Source: an uncultured Clostridia bacterium (GTDB lineage: Bacteria; Bacillota; Clostridia; Christensenellales; Borkfalkiaceae). Taken from it: a DNA stretch of 7,192 nucleotides. Where the stretch lies: NCBI GenBank assembly GCA_947176445.1, contig CAMWQK010000038.1:1-7192 (forward strand), written 5' to 3'. Below, in pieces: positions 1 through 7,139 of the stretch. The translations under genes were made by a program, and so were the position numbers. A model generated the notes under the pieces. The model saw only the letters and a list, made by a program, of their open reading frames with translations. It had not been told where the DNA came from and ran no database searches. Position 1 is the stretch's first letter. The number at the start of each line of letters is the position of its first letter.

Positions 1-1525
1 TGCCCACGCCGTGATAGACGCGGTTCTGATAGATCGAAGGGTCGTAGCGGTACTTTTTCAGACGCTTGGGATATTCGAGGTCGAGCGCCGAGGTGAGTAC
101 ACCGCCGTTTTTCGCCGTCGCGGCAATCGAGCGCGCGTCCATGAGCGCGACTGCGGCAAGCTGACCTGCGGCGGGCTTGCTGCCCTCTCTGTTCTCGAAG
201 TTGCGCGTCGTATGGCGAACGGAGAGCCCGTTATTTGCGGGAACGTCCCCCGCGCCGAAGCAAGGTCCGCAGAACGCCGTCTTGACCGTCGCGCCCGCCT
301 GCATGAGCGTACCGATATATCCGTTTTCAATGAGGCTCTTATAGACGGGCTGCGAGGAAGGATACACGTTGAGCGTAAACGTGCCCGTGCCGATACTGCC
401 GTCTCTTAAAATCTCCGCAGCTTCCGCAATATTCTCGTACATGCCGCCTGCGCACCCCGCGATCACACCCTGATCGACGTAGATTTTTCCGTCTCTGATC
501 TTATCGGTGAGCGTAAAGCTGTCGGCCCCCTTGATCTTTCTTCCCTGCGCCTCGACCTTTGAAAGGATCTCATAGGGATTTTCAAGAAGCTCGCGAATGG
601 TGTATGCGTTGGACGGATGGAACGGCAGTGCGATCATCGGCTCGATACGGCTCAGATCGACCGTCACCGCGCCGTCGTAGTAGGCAGGCTGCTTTACATT
701 AAGTTTTTTGTAGTCCTTCTCTCTGCCGTGTTCGCGGTAGTACTCCTCCGTCTTTTCGTCCGTCTCCCAGATGGAGGAAAGGCAGGTCGTCTCCGTCGTC
801 ATCACGTCGATGCCGTTGCGGAAGTCCATAGAGAGCCCCGCTATGCCCGGACCTACAAATTCGAGAATTTTATTCTTGACAAACCCGCTTGCAAACGTCG
901 CCTTCACGAGCGCGAGCGCAACGTCCTGCGGGCCGACGCCCTTTCTCAGTTTTCCCTTTAAGTATACGGCAACGATCTGCGGGCGCGCAATGTCGTACGT
1001 CTGATTTAAGAGCTGCTTGACGAGCTCCGGACCGCCCTCGCCGATCGCCATCGTACCGAGCGCACCGTAGCGGGTGTGCGAATCGGAGCCGAGGATCATC
1101 GCACCGCACTTTGCGGCGGTCTCGCGCATGTACTGGTGAATGACGGCAAGGTGTGCGGGCACGTAGTCCCCGCCGTATTTCTTCGCCGCGGAGAGCCCGA
1201 ACACGTGGTCATCCTCGTTGATCGTACCTCCGACGGCACACAGCGAATTATGGCAGTTTGTCAGCGTATAGGGAATGGGAAACTCGGTGAGCCCGCTCGC
1301 CTTCGCCGTCTGAATAATTCCGACGTATGTAATATCGTGCGAAGCGATCGCGTCGAACTTAATGGAAAGGCTGTCTCCGCTGCCCGTGTTGTGCGCTTTG
1401 AGAATGGAATAGGAGAGCGTGTTTTTGACCGCCTTCTCCTTCTTATCGGAAGTCATAAAGGCAGACGATTCCTTTACGATCTTCCCCTCCATGTAATACG
1501 CGCCCTGCTTTATGAGTTTAACCAT
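1..1525 (-). CDS. Aconitase-superfamily hydratase (YbhJ-like), C-terminus cut off by the window edge
   Basis: The first 508 residues are visible and the frame is open from the ATG to position 1 with no stop. The protein is an iron-sulfur (de)hydratase of the aconitase superfamily. The three cluster cysteines appear as C358 ([13 protein letters not shown]) and C419/C422 (FCGPCFGAG), close to the positions known for mitochondrial aconitase (358, 421, 424). DSHT at 148-151, E222 in ILEFVGPG, and the arginine motif R441-NFEN-R446 also match the family. The usual SCTNS around the first cysteine is replaced by GCAGG, and the HCDH region by NCHN (90-93), which points to the 'hydratase'/YbhJ branch rather than classical AcnA or isopropylmalate dehydratase. 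Such proteins are about 750-770 residues, so roughly 250 residues, including the swivelling C-terminal domain, lie outside. The start is supported by GGAGG at 1531-1535, 5 nt upstream, and by a strong promoter further up. Its true substrate is uncertain; citrate/isocitrate is only a default guess. It is predicted to be cytoplasmic. Confidence 0.88.
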   Translation of the reverse strand, partial: MVKLIKQGAYYMEGKIVKESSAFMTSDKKEKAVKNTLSYSILKAHNTGSGDSLSIKFDAIASHDITYVGIIQTAKASGLTEFPIPYTLTNCHNSLCAVGGTINEDDHVFGLSAAKKYGGDYVPAHLAVIHQYMRETAAKCGAMILGSDSHTRYGALGTMAIGEGGPELVKQLLNQTYDIARPQIVAVYLKGKLRKGVGPQDVALALVKATFASGFVKNKILEFVGPGIAGLSMDFRNGIDVMTTETTCLSSIWETDEKTEEYYREHGREKDYKKLNVKQPAYYDGAVTVDLSRIEPMIALPFHPSNAYTIRELLENPYEILSKVEAQGRKIKGADSFTLTDKIRDGKIYVDQGVIAGCAGGMYENIAEAAEILRDGSIGTGTFTLNVYPSSQPVYKSLIENGYIGTLMQAGATVKTAFCGPCFGAGDVPANNGLSVRHTTRNFENREGSKPAAGQLAAVALMDARSIAATAKNGGVLTSALDLEYPKRLKKYRYDPSIYQNRVYHGVG

Positions 1526-1576
1526 AACTTCCTCCGTGTTTGAATGGATATCTCCCCAGAATAAATTTACCTCTTG

Positions 1577-1605
1577 ATTATATCAATTTTTGCGTTTCTT
1601 TTCAA
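1577..1605 (-). promoter_or_regulatory. Sigma-A promoter of the aconitase-like hydratase gene
   Basis: Read on the minus strand, TTGAAA at 1605-1600 is followed after exactly 17 nt by a perfect TATAAT at 1582-1577. Transcription should begin near 1570, giving a 5' leader of about 45 nt that contains the GGAGG ribosome binding site. The leader is too short for a riboswitch, and no hairpin stands out in it. This is the best promoter match in the window. Confidence 0.82.
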
Positions 1606-1661
1606 GCGTTGACGGGCGGGATTGTTAAAATTATGAAATTTTTTTGAAGCACGCTTTCCCC

Positions 1662-1690
1662 TTGCTTTTTTTCTTCGGATGCGCTATACT
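1662..1690 (+). promoter_or_regulatory. Sigma-A promoter of the PH-like membrane protein gene, apparently leaderless
   Basis: TTGCTT (1662-1667) and TATACT (1685-1690) are separated by 17 nt. The first base of the ATG at 1697 lies 7 nt beyond the -10 box, where transcription would be expected to start, so the message may have no 5' leader. No Shine-Dalgarno-like sequence precedes either possible ATG (1679 or 1697), which fits a leaderless message. The promoter diverges from the hydratase promoter; the two -35 boxes are 56 nt apart. Confidence 0.65.
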
Positions 1691-1696
1691 GTGGTT

Positions 1697-2197
1697 ATGA
1701 GCAACTCGGCAATCAAAAAGTACAAATTTCAGTTCTCCGCTCTCATCTACGCCATGTTCGGAATCGGACTTGCACTCGCGGGCGCGGGTATCGGGCTTAC
1801 GATCTGGCGCATTATCACACAGGGTGCAGACGGCGTCTATCAGTGGCTACAACACATTCTCATCCTCTTTATGAGCGGGCTTTTCACCGTCATCATCATC
1901 TCCATGCTCATCAAGTCGCAGTACGTTCTGTATGAGGATAAGCTCGTGCTTCAATTCGGCTTGATCCGCACAAAGTACGAGCTCAAAAAAATCTACTCGA
2001 TTCACCTCTTCAAGGGCGCGGGAAAACTCGCCGTCTACTTCGACGACTTCAAGACGAAATACGTCATGGTCGTCGTCAAAGAGAGCTGGTACGACGACTT
2101 TGTAAAGACGCTGCTCGATCTCAATCCGAATCTCGGGTTCTACTTCTCCACTGCCGAGGAAGAAGAGGAAATCAAACGCAACAACAAAAAGAAATAA
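1697..2197 (+). CDS. Two-helix membrane protein with bacterial PH-like domain
   Basis: This 166-residue protein has two hydrophobic helices at about residues 13-39 and 51-72, joined by a short polar loop. A soluble part of about 75-145 follows, with the look of a bacterial PH domain: the strand pattern YVLYEDKLVLQFGLIRTKYEL, then IYSIHLF, then a closing helix around WYDDFVKTLLDLNP. The C-terminus is a highly charged tail (EEEEEIKRNNKKK). There is no signal peptide; helix 1 probably acts as the membrane anchor with the PH-like part in the cytoplasm. The specific function is unknown. An in-frame ATG at 1679 would add six residues, but it lies upstream of the -10 box at 1685-1690 and has no ribosome binding site, so 1697 is preferred. 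The gene is transcribed alone, divergent from the hydratase and convergent with the SDR gene, and ends just before a strong terminator. Confidence 0.8.
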   Translation: MSNSAIKKYKFQFSALIYAMFGIGLALAGAGIGLTIWRIITQGADGVYQWLQHILILFMSGLFTVIIISMLIKSQYVLYEDKLVLQFGLIRTKYELKKIYSIHLFKGAGKLAVYFDDFKTKYVMVVVKESWYDDFVKTLLDLNPNLGFYFSTAEEEEEIKRNNKKK

Positions 2198-2210
2198 GTT
2201 AAAAAATCAA

Positions 2211-2241
2211 GGGCTCGCCGCTTGGGCGAGCCCCTTTTTTT
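2211..2241. terminator. Bidirectional intrinsic terminator between convergent genes
   Basis: A perfect 9-bp GC-rich stem (2211-2219 with 2225-2233) encloses a 5-nt loop. On the plus strand it is followed by C and seven T residues (2235-2241), ending the PH-like gene 14 nt after its stop. Read on the minus strand, the A-rich run at 2201-2210 becomes a T-rich tail, so the same hairpin can end the SDR transcript, whose stop codon is at 2243-2245. The plus-strand T tract runs to within 2 nt of that stop codon. Confidence 0.9.
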
Positions 2242-2242
2242 A

Positions 2243-3034
2243 TCAGAATGCGTCCTTTTCCGTCTTTTTCCATCGCCGCGCAATCGATCTGCGCTTGATA
2301 CTCATCGGCACGAGCGCGGTAAAAATCCGCATGAGCTTGTTCCAGCCGCCGAGGATGACTTTGCGTTTATTCTTTTTCACCGCTTTGAGCGAGCGGCGGG
2401 CAACCGTCTCGGGCGGGAGCGGCGCGAGCTTGCCCCACAAACCCTGCGTTTTGATATTTGCCTTGATGTCCTCCCGCGTCGGGATCGCGCCGGGGAGCAC
2501 GCACGTCACCTTCGCTCTACCTTTCAGCTCGGTATGAATGGCGCTGTAAAACTGTTCGAGCGCCTTCTTCGTCGCGCTGTATAGCGCAAAGTACGGCATG
2601 GGATAGATGCCCGAAACGCTCCCGATCGCAAGCAGCTCCGTCTTCCCGTCGAGCGCCGACCGATCGACCACTGACTTAGTGAAGGACACCGCGCCCTCAA
2701 AGTTGACCCGCGCTTGCAAGATGATTTTCTCCTCCGTATACTTTTCAAACGCCTTCTGGATATCCGCGCCCGCCACGTAGACGAGACGGGAAAAGGTCAT
2801 TCCCTTCCCGTCGGCAAAGCCAAAGAGCGCCTTTCGGGACCGCTCGTCGCCGATATCGCACGGGAAATATTCGACTTCGAGATCGGAATATTTTTTCCGC
2901 AGATCAGAGGCAAGCGAGAAGAGGCGCTCTTCGCTTCTGCCCGTTAAAAACAGCTTTTCGCCCCGCTCCGCAAGGATCTTTACGAACGCACCGCCCAAAC
3001 CTCCGCACGCGCCCGTAATCAATGTGTATGCCAT
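2243..3034 (-). CDS. Short-chain dehydrogenase/reductase (SDR), probably NADP(H)-dependent
   Basis: A 263-residue classical SDR, normal length for the family. The Rossmann nucleotide loop is TGACGGLG at residues 7-14. TGR at the end of the second strand favours NADP(H) (inference). D60 in CDI fits the adenine-binding acid. The catalytic set is N111, S139 (GSVSG), Y152 and K156 (YSATK), all present. Oddly, the usual NNAG motif reads YVAG (86-89), without either asparagine. The C-terminus has a hydrophobic patch (GWNKLMRIFTALVP) and a very basic tail, suggesting loose membrane contact, as in some SDRs that act on lipids or fatty compounds; the substrate cannot be assigned. The ATG at 3034 is chosen because GGGAGG sits 4 nt upstream; the in-frame TTG at 3046 lies beyond that site. 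The gene is the last of three co-oriented genes, 113 nt behind the hydrogenase, and may be cotranscribed with it or not. Confidence 0.9.
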   Translation of the reverse strand: MAYTLITGACGGLGGAFVKILAERGEKLFLTGRSEERLFSLASDLRKKYSDLEVEYFPCDIGDERSRKALFGFADGKGMTFSRLVYVAGADIQKAFEKYTEEKIILQARVNFEGAVSFTKSVVDRSALDGKTELLAIGSVSGIYPMPYFALYSATKKALEQFYSAIHTELKGRAKVTCVLPGAIPTREDIKANIKTQGLWGKLAPLPPETVARRSLKAVKKNKRKVILGGWNKLMRIFTALVPMSIKRRSIARRWKKTEKDAF

Positions 3035-3147
3035 AACTCCTCCCAAGCGTAAATACTCAAAAAGTTATAAAAATGCAATGAAAGTACCTGTTTGTGTCTG
3101 ACATAATACTTTTCAAAGGTGTATTTTTGCCCGTTTAACGGGTATTT
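3035..3147 (-). other. Hydrogenase-SDR intergenic region with a small palindrome and no clear terminator
   Basis: This is an AT-rich spacer of 113 nt. A short palindrome (3130-3142, 5-bp stem) is flanked by two copies of TATTTTT (3122-3128 and 3143-3149). Competing pairings also exist, such as 3126-3131 with 3152-3157. In the direction of the genes (minus) the palindrome is followed by A residues, not T, so it is not a normal intrinsic terminator for the hydrogenase. TATAAC at 3067-3062 could be a -10 box for the SDR gene, but no matching -35 box is visible. Whether the SDR gene has its own promoter cannot be decided from the sequence. Confidence 0.35.
3039..3044 (-). promoter_or_regulatory. 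Ribosome binding site that fixes the SDR start
   Basis: On the minus strand GGGAGG (3044-3039) lies 4 nt before the ATG at 3034-3032. The alternative in-frame TTG start at 3046 would put this site inside the coding sequence (as Leu/Met-Gly-Gly-Val) and has no ribosome binding site of its own. The four extra residues therefore do not belong to the protein, and the SDR begins MAYTLITG. Confidence 0.85.
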
Positions 3148-4653
3148 TTACGGCAAACGGATCTCATAAAGGTCTTTCTCGGGCAGCTTCTTGGTCGAGT
3201 CCGCCTTGAACTTTTGCACCTCGGAAGCACCCTTCTGGACGGGAATATTCACGCCCGCACCCGCCACACAGCCGCCCGGGCACCCCATTCCCTCGATGAG
3301 GCAGCCGTTCTTTTTCCCGACCTTTGCGAGCATGAGCATCTTCTTGCATTCGGAAAGCCCCTCGGCATGTTCGATTTTCACCTCAACATCGGGGTAGTAC
3401 TCCTTGATACAGGACTCGACGGCAGAAGCCACCCCGCCCGCGACGGCGTACCCTCTGCCTGCCGCGCTTGCGTCGTGGATCGGCTCTTCACGATCGAAGG
3501 TCTTAAAGTCGATCCCCTTTGCCTCGAACATTGCGGCGAGCTCCTCGAACGTGATGACGAAGTCTACGTCGCTCCGAACGGTACGGCGCATTGCCTCTAA
3601 CTTCTTCGCGGCGCACGGGCCGATGAACACCACGCGGGAATTAGGGAGCTTCTGTTTGATGGAACGCGAGGTCGCCACCATCGGGGTGAGCGCGCTTGAA
3701 ACCCTGTCGATGAGTTCGGGGAACTGCTTCTTGGCGAGCATCGACCAGGCAGGACAGCAAGACGTGAGCATGAACGGCACTTTGCCCGTAACGACTTCCG
3801 TCGCATAGTGATGCGCCTCCGTTGCCGCCCCTACGTCCGCGCCGTGCGCGACCTCGAACACCTCTTTGAATCCGATTTCTTTGAGTGCAGCTTTGACTTT
3901 CCAGAGCGAGACGTTTGCGCCAAACTGCCCGATGATCGCGGGCGCGACTTCGGCTACCACCTCGTCCCCCTGCTTCATCGCCTGAATAAGCTGGAATATC
4001 TGCGACTTATCCGCGATCGCGCCGAACGGACAGCTCACCATGCACTGACCGCACCCCACGCACTTGTTCGGATCGATGGATGCGCGCCCGAGCGCATCGC
4101 TCTTGATCGCTTGAACGCCGCACGCCTGCGCGCAAGGGCGGGTCTTGTGTGCGATCGCATCGTACGGACAAGCTGCCTTGCACTTTCCGCACTTGATGCA
4201 CTTTGCATCGTCGATGACCGACTTCCCATCTTCATCGACGGAAATCGCCCCGCGGGGGCACACGGTCATGCACGAGCGCGCCACGCAGCCGCGGCACTGA
4301 TTGCTCACCTCGTAGGCGTTCTCCTCACACTTATCGCATGCGGAGGGAATGACCTGCATGAGCGGCGGTTCGTAGTACTGATCGGCGATATTACTCGCAT
4401 CCAGCCCGCTCGTGATATGTACGGGGCGATCCTGCGGGCGGAGCGACATTCCCATCGCAAGGCGCACGCGCTCGGAAGCGATCGCACGCTCGCGATAGAT
4501 ACTCTCGCGGTACTGCGGAACCTCGTTCGGGGTAATTTTATAAGGAATTGCCTCGATATCGTCGTTGACGTTCTCCGATTCATAGGCGACCTTTGCTACT
4601 TCAACAAAGATCTTTCTCCTGAGCTTGATGACGGAAGTCTCTAATCCGCGCAT
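3148..4653 (-). CDS. hydA: Monomeric [FeFe] hydrogenase, group B type
   Basis: A 501-residue protein with the three H-cluster motifs: TSCCPAW (297-303), GPCAAKK (345-351) and EGMGCPGGC (454-462). H-cluster ligands should be C300, C347, C458 and C462; C299 matches the proton-relay cysteine of Clostridium hydrogenase CpI. GPC in place of the MPC usual in group A, and AGAG after the last motif, point to group B. Ahead of this lie 16 cysteines (106, 109, 120, 123, 128, 132, 152, 155, 158, 162, 174, 178, 198, 201, 204, 208), including two classic CxxCxxCxxxCP ferredoxin motifs at 152-162 and 198-208. That is enough for up to four [4Fe-4S] clusters to relay electrons. There is no signal peptide or Tat motif, so it is cytoplasmic. 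It interconverts protons and H2, probably with ferredoxin. The maturases HydE/F/G must be encoded elsewhere. The ATG has AAGGAG at 4664-4659, 5 nt upstream. It lies 73 nt downstream of adhE. Confidence 0.95.
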   Translation of the reverse strand: MRGLETSVIKLRRKIFVEVAKVAYESENVNDDIEAIPYKITPNEVPQYRESIYRERAIASERVRLAMGMSLRPQDRPVHITSGLDASNIADQYYEPPLMQVIPSACDKCEENAYEVSNQCRGCVARSCMTVCPRGAISVDEDGKSVIDDAKCIKCGKCKAACPYDAIAHKTRPCAQACGVQAIKSDALGRASIDPNKCVGCGQCMVSCPFGAIADKSQIFQLIQAMKQGDEVVAEVAPAIIGQFGANVSLWKVKAALKEIGFKEVFEVAHGADVGAATEAHHYATEVVTGKVPFMLTSCCPAWSMLAKKQFPELIDRVSSALTPMVATSRSIKQKLPNSRVVFIGPCAAKKLEAMRRTVRSDVDFVITFEELAAMFEAKGIDFKTFDREEPIHDASAAGRGYAVAGGVASAVESCIKEYYPDVEVKIEHAEGLSECKKMLMLAKVGKKNGCLIEGMGCPGGCVAGAGVNIPVQKGASEVQKFKADSTKKLPEKDLYEIRLP

Positions 4654-4683
4654 AAGATCTCCTTAGATATTGTATATTTTTGG

Positions 4684-4715
4684 AAAGAGGCAGGGCGTAT
4701 CGCCCATGCCTCTTT
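4684..4715 (-). promoter_or_regulatory. Strong hairpin between adhE and the hydrogenase gene
   Basis: The 32-nt inverted repeat pairs 4684-4697 with 4701-4715: a 9-bp lower stem, one bulged base (4706) and a 5-bp GC-rich upper stem around a 3-nt loop. In the gene direction the stem ends in CCTCTTT and is followed by CC and A residues, so there is no proper T tract after it. It starts 11 nt past the adhE stop and ends 30 nt before the hydrogenase start. It could be an imperfect terminator or attenuator that lowers hydrogenase expression relative to adhE, or an mRNA 3'-end protector or processing site. I found no sigma-A promoter between it and the hydrogenase start, so hydrogenase expression probably depends on read-through. 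Confidence 0.6.
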
Positions 4716-4726
4716 TGCTGCTTTGA

Positions 4727-7138
4727 TTATTTTCTGCCGTAGTAGGCGTTGAGATACATCTGCTTGATCTCGCTCATGAGCGGATAGCGGGGATTTGCGC
4801 CCGTGCACTGATCGTCGAACGCGTCCTCCGTCATGGCGTCGAGCTTGGAGAGGAACTCCTCTTCCGTCACCTTGCCTTGAAGCGCTTCCTTGATGGTTGC
4901 GGGCTGACCGATCGCCGCCTGAAGCTCTTTGAGCTTTTTGATGAGCGCTTCGACGAGCTCGTCGTCCGTCTTACCCTTCAAGCCGATATACTTTGCAACG
5001 TCGGCATACCGCGCCTTGCACTGCGGGTATGCGTACTGCGGGAACGTCCCCATCTTGGTGGGCTGTTCACTGCTGTTGAAGCGAATGACCTCTTCGAGCA
5101 TGAGCGAGTTCGCCATGCCGTGCGGAATATGGTGATAGGAACCGAGCTTGTGCGCCATGGAGTGGCATACGCCGAGGAAGGCGTTTGCAAACGCCATGCC
5201 CGCCATGGTGGAAGCGTTCGCCATCTTCTCGCGCGCCTCCGCATCGTGCTTTCCGAGCGAATATGCGCGGGGCAGATACTCGAAGATGAGTTTGACCGCC
5301 TCTTTGGCAATGCCGTTCGTAAAATCGGTCGCCATGACGGACGCGATCGCTTCGAGCGAGTGGCTCATCGCGTCGATACCCGAGCAGGACGTAAGCCCCT
5401 TGGGAATGTCCATCATGAGGTCTGCATCGACGATCGCCATATCGGGCATGAGCTCGTAATCGGCAAGCGGGTACTTTGTTCCCGTCTTTTCATCGGTGAT
5501 GACGGCGAACGGCGTGACTTCGGAGCCCGTACCTGCCGTGGTGGGAATGGCGACGAAGAGCGCCTTATCCCCCATGTGCGGGAAGCTATATACGCGCTTG
5601 CGGATATCCATAAAGCGCATTGCCATGTCCTCAAAGTCCACTTCGGGATGCTCGTACATCACCCACATGATCTTTGCCGCGTCCATGGGCGAACCGCCGC
5701 CGACGGCGATAATGACGTCGGGTGCGAAGTCGCGCATCTGCTTGACGCCCTCGTTCGCGCAGGCGAGCGTGGGATCGGGCGTTACGTTAAAGAATGTCGC
5801 CGAAGTGATGCCCTGCTCGTCGAGCACGTCGGTGATACGCTTGGTAAATCCGCTCTCATAGAGGAATTTATCGGTGACGATGAACGCCTTCTTCTTATGA
5901 TACTCTGCGCCAAGCTCTTTCAGCGAAACGCCGAGGCAGCCGCGCTTGAAATAGACCTTTTCGGGTGCTCTGAACCACAACATATTTTCCTTCCTTTCCG
6001 CAACGGTTTTGATATTGATAAGGTGCTTGACGCCGACGTTCTCCGAGACGGAGTTACCGCCCCACGAGCCGCAGCCGAGCGTGAGCGACGGTGCAAATTT
6101 GAAGTTGTAGAGATCGCCGATACCGCCCTGCGACGAGGGAGTATTGATGACGATACGACAGGTCTTCATAACGGAGCGAAAGTACTCGATCTTCTCCCCG
6201 CCCGTCTCGACGTTGATATACAGCGACGAGGTGTGCCCTAAGCCTCCGTCCTTGATGAGGCGATCCGCCTTATTTACCGCGTCTTCGAAGTTCTCCGCCT
6301 TGTACATGGCAAGTACGGGAGAGAGCTTCTCGTGCGCGAACTCTTCGGAGAGATCGACCGACTCCACCTCGCCGATGAGCACTTTACTGCCCGCGGGAGC
6401 GCTAACCCCTGCAAGCTCCGCAATGCGACAGGCGGTTTGACCGACGATCCGCGCGTTCAGCGCGCCGTTGATGATGATCGTCTTGCGCACCTTCTCCGTC
6501 TCTTCGGGCGTCAAGAAGTACGCGCCGCGCAGCTGCATTTCCTTTTTGAATTCGTCGTAGATATCTTTGAGAACGATCGCGGACTGCTCGGAGGCGCAGA
6601 TCATGCCGTTATCGAACGTCTTGGAGTGCAAAATCGAGGACGCGGCGAGCTTGATATCCGCCGAGGAGTCGATAACCGCGGGCGTATTCCCCGCACCGAC
6701 GCCGAGCGCGGGCTTTCCGGAGGAATATGCCGCCTTGACCATGCCGGGACCGCCCGTTGCGAGGATCATATCCGCCTCGCGCATGATCATGCCGGAGAGC
6801 GGCACGGTCGGCTCGTCGATCCAGCCGATGATATCTTCGGGCGCGCCCGCCGCGACAGCCGCCTCGAGGACGATCCTTGCCGCCTCGATGGTGCTCTTCT
6901 TGGCGCGCGGGTGCGGCGAAATGATGAGACCGTTTCTCGTCTTTAAGCAGATGAGCGCTTTGAAGATCGCCGTAGACGTGGGATTCGTTGTGGGAATGAC
7001 CGCCGCAAGCACGCCGATGGGCTCTGCAATGCGCGTAATGCCAAAGCTCTCGTCCCGCTCGAGCACGCCGCACGTCTTCACGTCTTTATATGCGTTGTAG
7101 ATATATTCGGATGCGTAGTGGTTCTTGATGACCTTATC
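4727..7138 (-). CDS. adhE: Bifunctional acetaldehyde-CoA/alcohol dehydrogenase AdhE, N-terminus missing
   Basis: The genomic part encodes 803 residues, starting at the DKVIKNH motif (about residue 64 of E. coli AdhE), so roughly 63 residues are missing. The N-terminal aldehyde dehydrogenase domain (to about 385) carries the catalytic cysteine at 182 (NGMICASEQ) and reduces acetyl-CoA to acetaldehyde. A linker near 385-395 leads to the iron-dependent alcohol dehydrogenase domain, with the nucleotide loop GGGSPMD at 480-486 and iron ligands D589, H593, H659 and H673 (GIDAMSH, CHSMAH, IPHG). That domain reduces acetaldehyde to ethanol, consuming NADH. The end (FDDQCTGANPRYPL) is typical, but the protein stops at YYGRK without the longer tail of the E. 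coli protein. AdhE usually assembles into spirosome filaments in the cytoplasm. The apparent ATG at 7156-7154 is inside synthetic adapter and is not a start. The gene lies upstream of the hydrogenase gene. Its promoter, often under redox control by Rex in Clostridia, is outside the window. Confidence 0.97.
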   Translation of the reverse strand, partial: DKVIKNHYASEYIYNAYKDVKTCGVLERDESFGITRIAEPIGVLAAVIPTTNPTSTAIFKALICLKTRNGLIISPHPRAKKSTIEAARIVLEAAVAAGAPEDIIGWIDEPTVPLSGMIMREADMILATGGPGMVKAAYSSGKPALGVGAGNTPAVIDSSADIKLAASSILHSKTFDNGMICASEQSAIVLKDIYDEFKKEMQLRGAYFLTPEETEKVRKTIIINGALNARIVGQTACRIAELAGVSAPAGSKVLIGEVESVDLSEEFAHEKLSPVLAMYKAENFEDAVNKADRLIKDGGLGHTSSLYINVETGGEKIEYFRSVMKTCRIVINTPSSQGGIGDLYNFKFAPSLTLGCGSWGGNSVSENVGVKHLINIKTVAERKENMLWFRAPEKVYFKRGCLGVSLKELGAEYHKKKAFIVTDKFLYESGFTKRITDVLDEQGITSATFFNVTPDPTLACANEGVKQMRDFAPDVIIAVGGGSPMDAAKIMWVMYEHPEVDFEDMAMRFMDIRKRVYSFPHMGDKALFVAIPTTAGTGSEVTPFAVITDEKTGTKYPLADYELMPDMAIVDADLMMDIPKGLTSCSGIDAMSHSLEAIASVMATDFTNGIAKEAVKLIFEYLPRAYSLGKHDAEAREKMANASTMAGMAFANAFLGVCHSMAHKLGSYHHIPHGMANSLMLEEVIRFNSSEQPTKMGTFPQYAYPQCKARYADVAKYIGLKGKTDDELVEALIKKLKELQAAIGQPATIKEALQGKVTEEEFLSKLDAMTEDAFDDQCTGANPRYPLMSEIKQMYLNAYYGRK

Positions 7139-7139
7139 C

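Noticed and set aside
11..409. Plus-strand open frame opposite the aconitase-like gene (similar ones at 617-961 and 1076-1543)
   Set aside because: The minus-strand frame is continuous, has family motifs throughout and a promoter and ribosome binding site; the plus-strand frames show none of these.
1622..1639. Possible Rex redox-repressor site in the divergent promoter region
   Set aside because: Only the first half (TTGTTAA at 1622-1628) matches the consensus; the second half matches at three of seven positions, and the site lies between rather than over the promoters.
1679..1696. Upstream ATG as start of the PH-like membrane protein
   Set aside because: It lies upstream of the predicted -10 box (1685-1690), lacks a ribosome binding site, and adds only six residues without family support.
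3062..3067. TATAAC as -10 box of a separate SDR promoter
   Set aside because: No acceptable -35 sequence is present about 17 nt upstream; the AT-rich spacer makes chance matches likely.
3126..3157. Intrinsic terminator after the hydrogenase gene
   Set aside because: The stem is only about 5-6 bp, several pairings compete, and in the gene direction the tail is A-rich instead of T-rich.
4877..6241. Long open frame on the plus strand, opposite adhE (also 3808-4644, opposite the hydrogenase gene)
   Set aside because: Both lie antisense to clearly recognisable enzymes. Their translations are rich in Arg, His, Asp and Val without any domain, which is the usual by-product of GC-rich codons in the real gene.
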